DNA of 64,000 bases from a bacterium (GTDB taxonomy: Bacteria; Sumerlaeota; Sumerlaeia; SLMS01; JAHLLQ01): contig JAHLLQ010000001.1 of NCBI GenBank assembly GCA_020444065.1, forward strand, positions 682,001-746,000. The letters run 5' to 3'. The position numbers and the translations under genes are program-made. Below, piece by piece: positions 25,206-33,400 of this stretch (positions are counted from its first letter, which is position 1; every line of letters begins with the position of its first letter). The notes beneath the pieces were generated by a model. It made no database searches. It had not been told where the DNA came from and saw only the letters and a list, made by a program, of their open reading frames with translations.

Positions 25206-27329
25206 TCATCCGAAGAACTGTGTAAACTCGGTGCGAATTGCGAGATAGATCAAAACAATACCACTGACGAATGCGATGATGCCGAGGATCGCACCGAGAA
25301 TGCGCCATTTCAGCGCCATCGGCTCGACGATGCGAGACTCGAGTATACCTTCTTTGACAAGCCGGTCGTACTCCTGACCGCGCTCTTCCTTCATTTCTTC
25401 TTCTGACATCTGGCCGGTGAACATCACCATATCGACAGGGAACTTCTCTGGCCGAAGGTGCGTATTGAAGAAGTGCACGAGGAAGATAACCGATGCGGCG
25501 AGCAGAGCTTCGATGCTGTGGACCACCATCGCGCAATTCAGTACCCAGCCGGGCAGCCAACGCGTAAACAGCATCGGGAACCAGAGCATCAGTCCGGTGC
25601 CGCCAATCACGAACACGCCCCAGATTTCACCGAAGTAGTCGAACTTCTCGAAGTAGGTCCAACGATCGAATTTCGGGCGCGGCCCAAGCCAGAAGAACCA
25701 ACGAACCATCGCGATGAAGTCCTTGAGGTCGCGCAAGGAGAAGAGCATTGAATCCGGCCCGATGATATAGCGCCAGATTGGACGCGGACACTTCTTCCAG
25801 AAGAAGTAGACCAGGAAAGCCGCGTGCGTGCCGGCGTACATGAACGTGATGACCGCCAGAACGCGGTGGATCATTCCCATCACGGGGATGCCGCCGAACA
25901 GGTTGGCGAACTGATGCGCCCACTCGGTGTAGCTGTACTTGAGCGGGAAGCCGGTCGCCACCAGGCCCATGAAGCTGATGATGATCAACGCGTGCGTGAA
26001 GCGGTGAATCCAACTGAAGCGCTCGATCATGCGTTCGCCGTTCGACTGGCCATGCGGACCGCGCGGGTTCTTCAGGCGACCGACCAGTGTGCGCTGGAAC
26101 CACAAGAACGTGTGGGGGATGAAGACCGAGAGCGTTCCGAGAAGCAACGTCGTCATCACGACGAACGTCCAGAACACAATCGGGTTCTTCTCGCGATCGG
26201 TGAAGTCGACGTGCGCGATGTACTTGACGAAGTTCGCGTTCACGTTGTCGTGGCACTTACTGCACGTTTCCTGGAGGTTCTCCGCAGCAACATGAGAGCG
26301 GGGATCGTCCGGCGGAAGAATGTCGTGAGCGCCGTGGCAACTCGAACAGACCGCCGCGTTGCCGTAGCCAAGCTCAACGGCCTTGCCGTGATAGCTCAGC
26401 ATGTACGTGCGGCCGAGATCGATGTGGCAGTGCGAACACTCCTGCGCCACATCCATCAGGAACGGCTCGCCGATCGGCTTGATCCCGTGGCTGTGGTGAC
26501 ACTTCGTGCAGGTGGCGGCTTCTTCATCGCCGTCCGCCAGATGCTGGCCGTGGACGCTGGTGTAGTAGACGTCCTCAACACCCTCGTGGCACTTGCCGCA
26601 CGTATCGGGAACATTGAACGCATTCAGCGGGCTCTCGGGATCCTCCGCTGGCAGCATCTCATGGTGACCATGGCAGTCGACGCAGGTCGCTGTCAGTGGG
26701 AGGCCCTTGAGGTAGAGCGCCTCGCCGTGGGCGTTGTCACGATAAGACTCGCCCGGATTGAACGGGTGTATGGCCTCTTCATCGTGGCAGGTCATGCAGT
26801 TTTCGACCGATTGCAAAGCCTCGGTGTACGTTCGAGGATCGGAGAACAGGGTAATCTCGTGCGGATCACCGTGGCAGTCGTTGCAGTTCGGTCGGCGAAG
26901 CCCGTCGTCTACCTTGCTTCCGTGCGGACCGGCGGCCACGGCATCCTGCGTCTCGACGTGACAGTCGGAGCAGTTCAGCGCGGCAAGGCGCTGGCTGTGG
27001 GGAAGCGACTCGATGCCGGAGTGGCAGTCGGTGCAGTTCAGCCCGGCGTGCGCCGAGTGCTTCAGCGATTCGTCGGAGATGTAGAGCGCCGCGATCTCAT
27101 CCTCGGGGCGCATCACGCGGGTTTCACCCTCGCGGATGCGAACCATGCCGGCCAGGCCACTCGGGCTTGTCTGGGCGATCCAACTCTGCCCGTGGCACTT
27201 CATGCACTCCTTGTCCTCGAATCCCGCGGCCCAGCCGGGATGGCTGAGCGCGAGCAAGAGAACAACGGCTACAAGCCGGAGGATGTTTGTCCGATTTTGG
27301 GTCAAGAAGTGTGAGGTGTGTCTTGTCAT
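25206..27329 (-). CDS. CbcL-like fusion: 11-haem c-type domain plus membrane cytochrome b
   Basis: A roughly 707-residue inner-membrane protein. After an N-terminal signal/anchor (about 17-36) come eleven CXXCH sites: CMKCH, CTDCH, CSDCH, CNDCH, CMTCH, CVDCH, CGKCH, CTKCH, CSHCH, CSSCH and CSKCH. A membrane domain of several helices follows with likely haem-b histidines in WIHRFTHALIIISF, GMIHRVLAVITFMYAGTHA and VVHSIEALLAASVIFLVHF. This matches hydrogenase/formate-dehydrogenase-type cytochrome b. The architecture is that of Geobacter CbcL (a nine-haem domain plus HydB-like cytochrome b), a quinol:cytochrome c oxidoreductase used in low-potential Fe(III) reduction. Two extra haem sites are present here. 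ATG preferred; a GTG nine bases earlier is possible. Confidence 0.88.
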   Translation of the reverse strand: MTRHTSHFLTQNRTNILRLVAVVLLLALSHPGWAAGFEDKECMKCHGQSWIAQTSPSGLAGMVRIREGETRVMRPEDEIAALYISDESLKHSAHAGLNCTDCHSGIESLPHSQRLAALNCSDCHVETQDAVAAGPHGSKVDDGLRRPNCNDCHGDPHEITLFSDPRTYTEALQSVENCMTCHDEEAIHPFNPGESYRDNAHGEALYLKGLPLTATCVDCHGHHEMLPAEDPESPLNAFNVPDTCGKCHEGVEDVYYTSVHGQHLADGDEEAATCTKCHHSHGIKPIGEPFLMDVAQECSHCHIDLGRTYMLSYHGKAVELGYGNAAVCSSCHGAHDILPPDDPRSHVAAENLQETCSKCHDNVNANFVKYIAHVDFTDREKNPIVFWTFVVMTTLLLGTLSVFIPHTFLWFQRTLVGRLKNPRGPHGQSNGERMIERFSWIHRFTHALIIISFMGLVATGFPLKYSYTEWAHQFANLFGGIPVMGMIHRVLAVITFMYAGTHAAFLVYFFWKKCPRPIWRYIIGPDSMLFSLRDLKDFIAMVRWFFWLGPRPKFDRWTYFEKFDYFGEIWGVFVIGGTGLMLWFPMLFTRWLPGWVLNCAMVVHSIEALLAASVIFLVHFFNTHLRPEKFPVDMVMFTGQMSEEEMKEERGQEYDRLVKEGILESRIVEPMALKWRILGAILGIIAFVSGIVLIYLAIRTEFTQFFG

Positions 27330-27350
27330 TTCGTTCACTGTGTTTTCCGC

Positions 27351-27947
27351 CTAGTACATCCGGTGGGGGTCGTGACATGCCGTGCAATCGTCCAAATTGG
27401 GCACGTCGTGGTATTCTTCATCATCGGCCAAATCGGCTCGGTGACAATACAGGCACAGATCGGGGATCGGCTCCTGCAGCAGATGCTCGTACTGTGACTG
27501 GTGCGGATTGTGACAGGGAACGCAGGTTCCGATATTGATCGGTCCGTGATCCCATCCCTCCTCGCGGCGCTGATCCTCGTGGCATCGATCGCACAACGAT
27601 GCGTCGCGCGGCATTTCCTCAAAACTCTGGCGCGGGTCGTGGCACTGAATGCACTTATTCTCCGCTACGGGCTGATGGATCGAGAGAAAGACCGGCTGCG
27701 GCGATTCGATCGGGCCCCGTTGCTCGCGCATCGCACGCATCGAAACCTCGAATGGCGTCAGCGATGTCGAGGCGTACTCCATATCTCCCGGCCGTCCATT
27801 CTCGACACCTTCGGGCACGGGAACCCCGTCAAAGAAAAAGCTCAACACGCGATATCGCGTTGTAGGCGCACAAGCCACCAACAACACCGAAAGCGACATC
27901 ACAAGACCCGCCAACCAGGCAGACCGCGTGTGAGGCAGCCGAGTCAC
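27351..27947 (-). CDS. Pentahaem cytochrome c lipoprotein
   Basis: A 198-residue protein whose signal sequence ends in the lipobox LLVAC (lipidated Cys 26). It has five CXXCH sites: CIQCH, CDRCH, CVPCH, CLYCH and CTACH, the last followed by DPHRMY at the C-terminus. The GTG start overlaps the stop of the upstream NHL lipoprotein gene and is preceded by a strong AAGGAGG site. The frame upstream of it is only the shadow of the NHL gene. This is the second cytochrome-NHL pair in the cluster joined by a 4-base overlap. It is probably anchored to the outer membrane facing the periplasm or surface. Downstream, the CbcL-like gene follows within about 20 bases. Confidence 0.9.
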   Translation of the reverse strand: MTRLPHTRSAWLAGLVMSLSVLLVACAPTTRYRVLSFFFDGVPVPEGVENGRPGDMEYASTSLTPFEVSMRAMREQRGPIESPQPVFLSIHQPVAENKCIQCHDPRQSFEEMPRDASLCDRCHEDQRREEGWDHGPINIGTCVPCHNPHQSQYEHLLQEPIPDLCLYCHRADLADDEEYHDVPNLDDCTACHDPHRMY

Positions 27948-29071
27948 ATCCCCTCCTTGGTGTCGCGAGCGACCGCGAAGAAGTTGATCAGCGCCTGTCC
28001 GGACTGATTCACGACGATTACGAGCGACTCGGGATCGAATCCCTCTTCCAGGCGCTCGTTCAGCCACGGAATATCCTTGGGCCAGGGCCCGACGCTGACA
28101 CCGGCGGGGAGCTCAATATTCCCGCGATTCGGCCCCGGGCCGCCGAAGAACAGCAACAGGCGACCGAGCGGGTCGAAGATCTGCACGTTCGCAAACCGTG
28201 AGTCCGCCACGTAGATTCTCCCGTGATTATCCAGGGCCATGCCCTTGGGCCATGCGAAGCGGCCAAGTTCCTGACCGTGGCCGCCGAAGACCAGCAGCGG
28301 CTCGCCCGTCGGAGAGAGCTTCTGAACGCGGAAGTTGCCGGTATCCACAACGCACAGGTTGCCGTACTCGTCAGTTTCGACCTGAGTCGGCATGAAGAAC
28401 TGACCCGGCTGGTCGCCGAGTTCACCGATGGTGCGGATCAGAGACCCGTTCTCCTGGTCCCAGACCTCGATTTCGTTCTCGGGGAAATCGCAGACGAAGA
28501 GAACACCGTCCCCGACGGCAACATCGACGGGCTTGACCTCGCCGGGCCGACCGAAGGCGGCCAGGAAGTTCTCGTCCGCATCGTAGACGAGCACGGCGCC
28601 GCGGACTTTGTCCGCGATGTAGAAGCGCCCCTGGCGGTCAATGGTGATGTTGTTGGGCTGGCTGATCTTGCCAACGCCCTGGTCACCGCCGAAGAGCCGA
28701 GCCTCGCCGGTCTTCAAATCATACACCGTGATGGTATTGAGGACCGTGTCGCAGATGTAGAGCCGCGTATCGACCAAGAGAGTTGTGTACGGCTTGACGA
28801 GCGGGAAGTTGGCCGGCTCATCGCCGAGGATGAAGCTGGCGAAACCGCCGCGCTGCTTCGGAATGTCGAGTTGGGAGGAAATCTGCCCGAGGTATTGCAC
28901 GCGGGCGATTTCCGGGGGCGGCGGAAAGAGAACGAGGATCTGTTCCGATTCGTTCTTAGTCGGGGCACAGCCGCTCAAAATCAGCGAGGAAAGCGCAGCC
29001 AGCAAGCAAAGCGCGGCGCGGGCTCGTCCTCGGGTGAAATCTTTGAAAGAACTGTGGTGAAAGTATCTCAT
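27944..29071 (-). CDS. NHL-repeat beta-propeller lipoprotein (second copy)
   Basis: A 375-residue predicted lipoprotein with lipobox LILSGC (Cys 35). PPPPEIARVQYLGQISSQLD follows, a short motif shared in type with the other NHL lipoprotein (PPRVEYVQSI). Five to six NHL blades come next, for example NITIDRQGRFYIADKVRGAV, VAVGDGVLFVCDFPENEIEV, QVETDEYGNLCVVDTGNFRV and GMALDNHGRIYVADSRFANV. It starts a transcription block after the terminator at 29.1 kb, although readthrough is possible. Its 3' end is fused by a GTGA overlap to the pentahaem lipoprotein. A role as docking propeller for a cytochrome is inferred from that coupling. An in-frame upstream extension of 27 residues lacks a signal and is rejected. 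Confidence 0.88.
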   Translation of the reverse strand: MRYFHHSSFKDFTRGRARAALCLLAALSSLILSGCAPTKNESEQILVLFPPPPEIARVQYLGQISSQLDIPKQRGGFASFILGDEPANFPLVKPYTTLLVDTRLYICDTVLNTITVYDLKTGEARLFGGDQGVGKISQPNNITIDRQGRFYIADKVRGAVLVYDADENFLAAFGRPGEVKPVDVAVGDGVLFVCDFPENEIEVWDQENGSLIRTIGELGDQPGQFFMPTQVETDEYGNLCVVDTGNFRVQKLSPTGEPLLVFGGHGQELGRFAWPKGMALDNHGRIYVADSRFANVQIFDPLGRLLLFFGGPGPNRGNIELPAGVSVGPWPKDIPWLNERLEEGFDPESLVIVVNQSGQALINFFAVARDTKEGM

Positions 29072-29143
29072 CGCCAAGTGTGCCCCCCGAGAGCATTCGG
29101 TCCTCGTATTGAAAGGATCATGCCCGACGGGGGCAAAAAGAAT

Positions 29144-29186
29144 CGGGGGCAAACCCGGAGCCAGTAAACTCCCGGGTTTGCCCCCG
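29144..29186 (-). terminator. Strong terminator after the tetrahaem cytochrome gene
   Basis: A perfect 15-bp stem CGGGGGCAAACCCGG / CCGGGTTTGCCCCCG with a 13-base loop. On the minus strand it is followed by ATTCTTTTT. It separates the giant/tetrahaem cytochrome block from the NHL-CbcL-barrel block. Confidence 0.85.
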
Positions 29187-29257
29187 TTTTCTGGCGAAAC
29201 AGCACGTCTTTCGACGCTCCCCTGTCTCCACCTGCTTCGCCAGGCGGACGGTCAATC

Positions 29258-29932
29258 TTACTTATTGTGACAGGTCAGGCACAGTTGGCTGTTTGTCCGG
29301 GTGATTACCAGCAGGCTGTCATTGACGGCGGCAGCGGCAGGGCCGTTGTGCACGTCGTGGCAGGAGCTGCATTCCAACTGGTCGTTGAACAACAAGTCGT
29401 CGGCGATCGTGCTGCCGAGGCCGGATGCGCTGGAACTTGGCATAAACAACTCGCCGTCCTGGGTCGCCAGGGGGTCGTCGTAGGTGAATGCGATCGGGTG
29501 ATCGTTGGTCAATTCATCTGCGCCGATGGCCGATGGAAGGCCGATCGTGATGATGCCGGTGTCGCCGCCGTAGCTGTCCACGGCCACAGTACCATCGTGA
29601 CAGCTGAGGCACAGTCGAGACTGGCCGTTGGGCTGCGAAGTGGTGGCATCCATGGTCGGGCTGTTGTAGAGTTGATAGGTCTTGTTGGTCAGTGCGTGGT
29701 TCCACAGTGGAGCATCGGTGACGGTGGTATCGGCACCGTGCGTGGTGTGGCAGAAGATGCAGATCTGGCCGGTTGCGTCGAGCGTCGAGAAGTCGTGAGC
29801 CGACCCCTGAATCGTTGCATTTGTTGTCGTTGTCATCGCCAGGAAGCCGGCGACGGCGCCAATGGCCGCTGCACCTAACCAGGGGCGAATGCCCAGAAGT
29901 CTGCGGATAACATTGCGTGAAGATTGAATCAT
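29258..29932 (-). CDS. Tetrahaem cytochrome c, exported
   Basis: A 224-residue protein with a long N-terminal export signal (hydrophobic about 17-35) and four CXXCH sites: CIFCH, CLSCH, CSSCH and CLTCH. The spacing and the surrounding text (CIFCHTTHG, then PLWN, LCLSCHDGTVAVD, DHPIAFTY, then CSSCHDVHNGP) closely mirror the first four sites of the 565-residue cytochrome in this cluster. They may derive from one module. It is a probable periplasmic electron carrier. The ATG giving MIQSSRNVIRR has a GGAG-type site; a longer frame starts with unconvincing residues. A strong terminator follows. Confidence 0.9.
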   Translation of the reverse strand: MIQSSRNVIRRLLGIRPWLGAAAIGAVAGFLAMTTTTNATIQGSAHDFSTLDATGQICIFCHTTHGADTTVTDAPLWNHALTNKTYQLYNSPTMDATTSQPNGQSRLCLSCHDGTVAVDSYGGDTGIITIGLPSAIGADELTNDHPIAFTYDDPLATQDGELFMPSSSASGLGSTIADDLLFNDQLECSSCHDVHNGPAAAAVNDSLLVITRTNSQLCLTCHNK

Positions 29933-30001
29933 GGGGTCCACCTCACTCCTTGCTTTATAGTAGGAATTTCTATCCATTTCGTATATCGGGACATGCCCGA
30001 A

Positions 30002-30403
30002 TCAGACTGAACTCTGACGATTCTTGAGCAAGCTCTCTGCCACTTCGCAAAACTCGCTCTGGCAGAAATCCCTTGCGAAGTAGTACCGGACACCCTCTGA
30101 GACAATCTTGACACCGAACTCGCGAGAGAAGTCGCAGGTGAAGACCACGATTGGCATGCGGAAGCGTGCCTTTCGAATTCGCCGAATCGCCCGAAGGCCA
30201 CCGTCCAGATCGCTCCCAACATCGAGAACTACAAGGCCCGGGACTTCCGGCCGAGGAGACCAGAACCGCTCAGTCATGAGCTGCTCGGGATTTACCTCGG
30301 TCACAGAATCGGCGAGGGGACGGAGGAGCGGCTCGATCATCTGAACCAGGTCGTTATCCTGGCTGACAATCCAGACCGTTCCACCGTCCCCACCGATCAT
30401 CAT
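30002..30403 (-). CDS. Degenerate CheY-like receiver domain protein
   Basis: A 133-residue stand-alone receiver-like protein. The central strand has LVVLDVGSDLDGG, with an aspartate in the phospho-acceptor position, then MPIVVFTCDFSREFG at the conserved Thr/Ser strand. The usual Lys-Pro of the last conserved strand is replaced by FARDF, and the N-terminal acidic pocket is only partly kept (SQDND). Phosphorylation may be weak or absent. A GGAGG site lies nine bases before the ATG chosen. It is placed between the giant cytochrome and the tetrahaem cytochrome genes in the same direction, so it is probably cotranscribed with them. It has no output domain and is a possible adaptor. Confidence 0.7.
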   Translation of the reverse strand: MMIGGDGGTVWIVSQDNDLVQMIEPLLRPLADSVTEVNPEQLMTERFWSPRPEVPGLVVLDVGSDLDGGLRAIRRIRKARFRMPIVVFTCDFSREFGVKIVSEGVRYYFARDFCQSEFCEVAESLLKNRQSSV

Positions 30404-30476
30404 CTTGCGCAACCTCCGCGTGCACGTTGTTGCTATCGTGGAGGGTTTGCTATCCTCCGTTTACCGTTCCTGGTGC

Positions 30477-33400
30477 TTAGCGCACCAACCACGTCTCCGT
30501 GATCACACCACCGAAGCCGTCCTGAACCGGACCGCGAAGGTCCATGCTCGGGAAGTCGTTGGTGATGACGTTTCCAGTGAGCGGATAGTAAGCCCGCTGC
30601 AGGGACTGGACGGTGAAGGAGGTGTTATGGACGCCGAAGCTTCCGTCCTGGGCGGCCAGGTTATAGTTCCACAGAACTGCCTTCTGTGTATCGGTCAGAG
30701 CGTTGAAGTCCGGCGCGTGAAGCGGTCCGTACTCCTCATCGTAGGTCGTGCCTGGCACGTCCGCGATGAACTCGTCGCGAAGGATCAGCATCAGGCCACG
30801 AACTTCGGTCTGTGTTCCCTCCACGAGACCGTTGCCGTCGTAGTCGCCGTGGGACGGATAGTCGAGAGACTGGATGTCCAGGTGGCAACGCTTACAGGCG
30901 TTCTCGTGGTTGGTAACGTCGTCGCTGAGGTCCTCGGTACCCATCGTGTCACGAAGACTGAAGGTGTGAGAGCCAACAAGCGGCGGTGTGGTGACGCCCG
31001 GGCCTGACTCAGACGGCGGGGCCATGTGGCAGGCAACGCAGGTGTCTTCAACGGCCACGTAGTGCGGTGAGCTGGGAGCCCAATCAAGGCCGAAGGAGAC
31101 TGCGGACGTTCCAATGAGGACTTCGCCCTGCGGTCCGCGGTGCGGGCCGTGAGACTCTGTCGGATAAACGTCATCGGCATCGCCGCGACGCGAGTTGTGG
31201 CAGCGCATGCACAGACCGCCCAGGCCGACGCCGTAGGTGTCGGTCCCGTTCGGGAGTTCCAGGTCGCCTTCGAGACGCAGCTGATGCGGAATGTCGCTGA
31301 AGTGCGGATCGTGGCAGGTCGAGCAGGTCTGGCCGATCGGATTATCGATCGGGTTGGCGGGAAGTCCCTTGACCTGGACGTCGACGAAGCCGTCGCCAGA
31401 GTGGCACTTGATACAGCCGCTACCGGTGGACGCATGGCCCGGGGTAGCCGCACTGTGACCGCTGTTCTCCCACTGCCAGACGAGCTGCTGGTAGCCATTG
31501 TTCGAGTCGTGGCAGCGCGCGCACTGCTCGACGTTCAGGTTCACGCCATCAACACCCTTTTCGTTTCCAGCACGGAGCACGTAGGGGTGAATCTCGCCGG
31601 GACCGTGGCAGTTTTCGCACTGGATCGAGGCGTGGCTCTTGAGTTCTTCGGGCAGATTGTCAAACTGCGGGATGCCCGATGTGACGGCATCATGAACCAT
31701 CTGCGGGATCTGATTGAGGTCGAACTTGATGTCTTCGGCGATGTCGTCGAAGCCATTGTTGTCAGCCAGCGGATTCTGGTCGAAGCCGACACTGTGGCAC
31801 TCGAGGCAGGACACGTCGTAGTGCGAGCCGTATTCGCCATTGAGGTGCTTCTGTAGCTTCTGTGCGTGGTTAGACTGCACCCAGTCGCTCGCAACCTTCA
31901 GGCGATCCTGGCCAGCGCTGTCGCCGTGGCAGAAGCCAGTGGCGCACTCGGGCAGGTGAGCGCCGTCGTCTTCGAAGACGCCTGCGCCCTGCCAGTTGGC
32001 GGCGTAGATGACCTGCTCATAGAGCGTCTCGGACAGGCCCTCGCGGACGTCCGTGTGGATCTCGAGGTGGATCTTGTAAGTGCCCTTCTTGTCTGGACGG
32101 AACGTCACGAAGGTGTTGTCGATCTCGGTCAGTGTGGCAACCGAGTCAGCGGGCGCTTCAGCGATGCTCCACGTGTAGCCGGTGATGGCGCGGTGGACGG
32201 TGCCACCAGCCTCCACGGCGTGCATGTAGATCAGGTTGCCGATACCAACTGTATCGAGGCCAGAAGAGGCTTCGGTGTAGTTGCCGCTCTGATCCAGAGC
32301 GAGGTCACGCGGGGACACACCTTCGATAACGATGTGGGCCAGCGATTCGGGCGCCGGAGTTGGGGTCGCAGTCGGAGTCGGGCTCGGAGTCGGAGTCGGG
32401 GTCGGAGGCAGCGTCGTGGGCTGCACCGGGCCGCGAAGGTCCATCTCGGGATAGTCGTCAGTGATCGGGCGGTTGAAGATGCCGAAGTAGGCACGCTGCA
32501 GTGACTGGACAGCGTAAGACGTGTTGTGAATACCACGGCTGCCGTCGTCGACGACGTAGTTGTAGTTGTAGCGAGCGTACTTGAGACCGTCGGGAAGCGT
32601 GGCGAAGTCGCCTTGGCTGATGCCAATGGTGCCGTCGCTGCCCAGGGAGAACTTCGAACCATGGGTCGGGTCGTTCAACAGACCGTCGGCGATGATCTCG
32701 AGCAGGCCTTCGACTTCGGACTGAATGCCTTCGACCGTGCCGTCGCCATCGTAATCGCCACGAGCTTCACGGTCATAGGTGGTCGCGAGTTCGGAGTGGC
32801 ACTCGCCGCAGGCGTTCACGACGTTGAGCGTGTCGTCGCCTTCGTCGGCTGTGCCATTGGTGTCACGCATCGAGTAGGTGTGCTCACCCACAAGCGGCGG
32901 TGTCAGGCCGCTGCCCACGCCGTCCGCCATGTGGCAGGCAACGCAGGTGTCTTCGACGATCGTCGTGTGGGCCGAGTTTCCAACGAAGTCCAGCCCGAAG
33001 TCCGCGGCGTTCTTGCCGAGCAGCATGTCAGCCTGCGGGCCGTGGTGGGCACCACGGAAGCTGCCGAGCGCCGTCGCGTCCACGTCTTCGACGCGCGAGT
33101 TGTGGCAACGGCCGCAAAGGCCGCCCAGGCCCGGATCTTCGAACGTATCGCCGGAGGGCAGATCGAAGTCGCCGGCCAGGCGAAGCTGATGCGGGTTGTC
33201 CGAGTTATGGGGATCGTGGCAGCCGGTACAGGTCACGCCAAGAGCACCGTGCAGATCGACCGGCGCATCGCCGTCGACCTGGATGTTCTTGAAGCCTTCG
33301 GCTGTGTGACAGGCCGTGCAACTGCCGGTCTCGCCGGCGTGTCCGCCCGCGGCTTCGGCAGAAATCATGTGAGCCGAAGTGCCCCACTGATAGAAGCCCT

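Noticed and set aside
25824-27314. Long plus-strand frames opposite the cytochrome genes (also about 23887-25125 and 32526-34136)
   Set aside because: They mirror the real cytochrome genes; their translations are Val/Ala/Arg-rich and lack family motifs, while the minus-strand frames carry ordered CXXCH sites.
32355-32410. Short tandem repeat in DNA (GGAGTCGG-like units)
   Set aside because: It encodes the Thr/Pro linker between the halves of the giant cytochrome and is not a CRISPR or other independent repeat.
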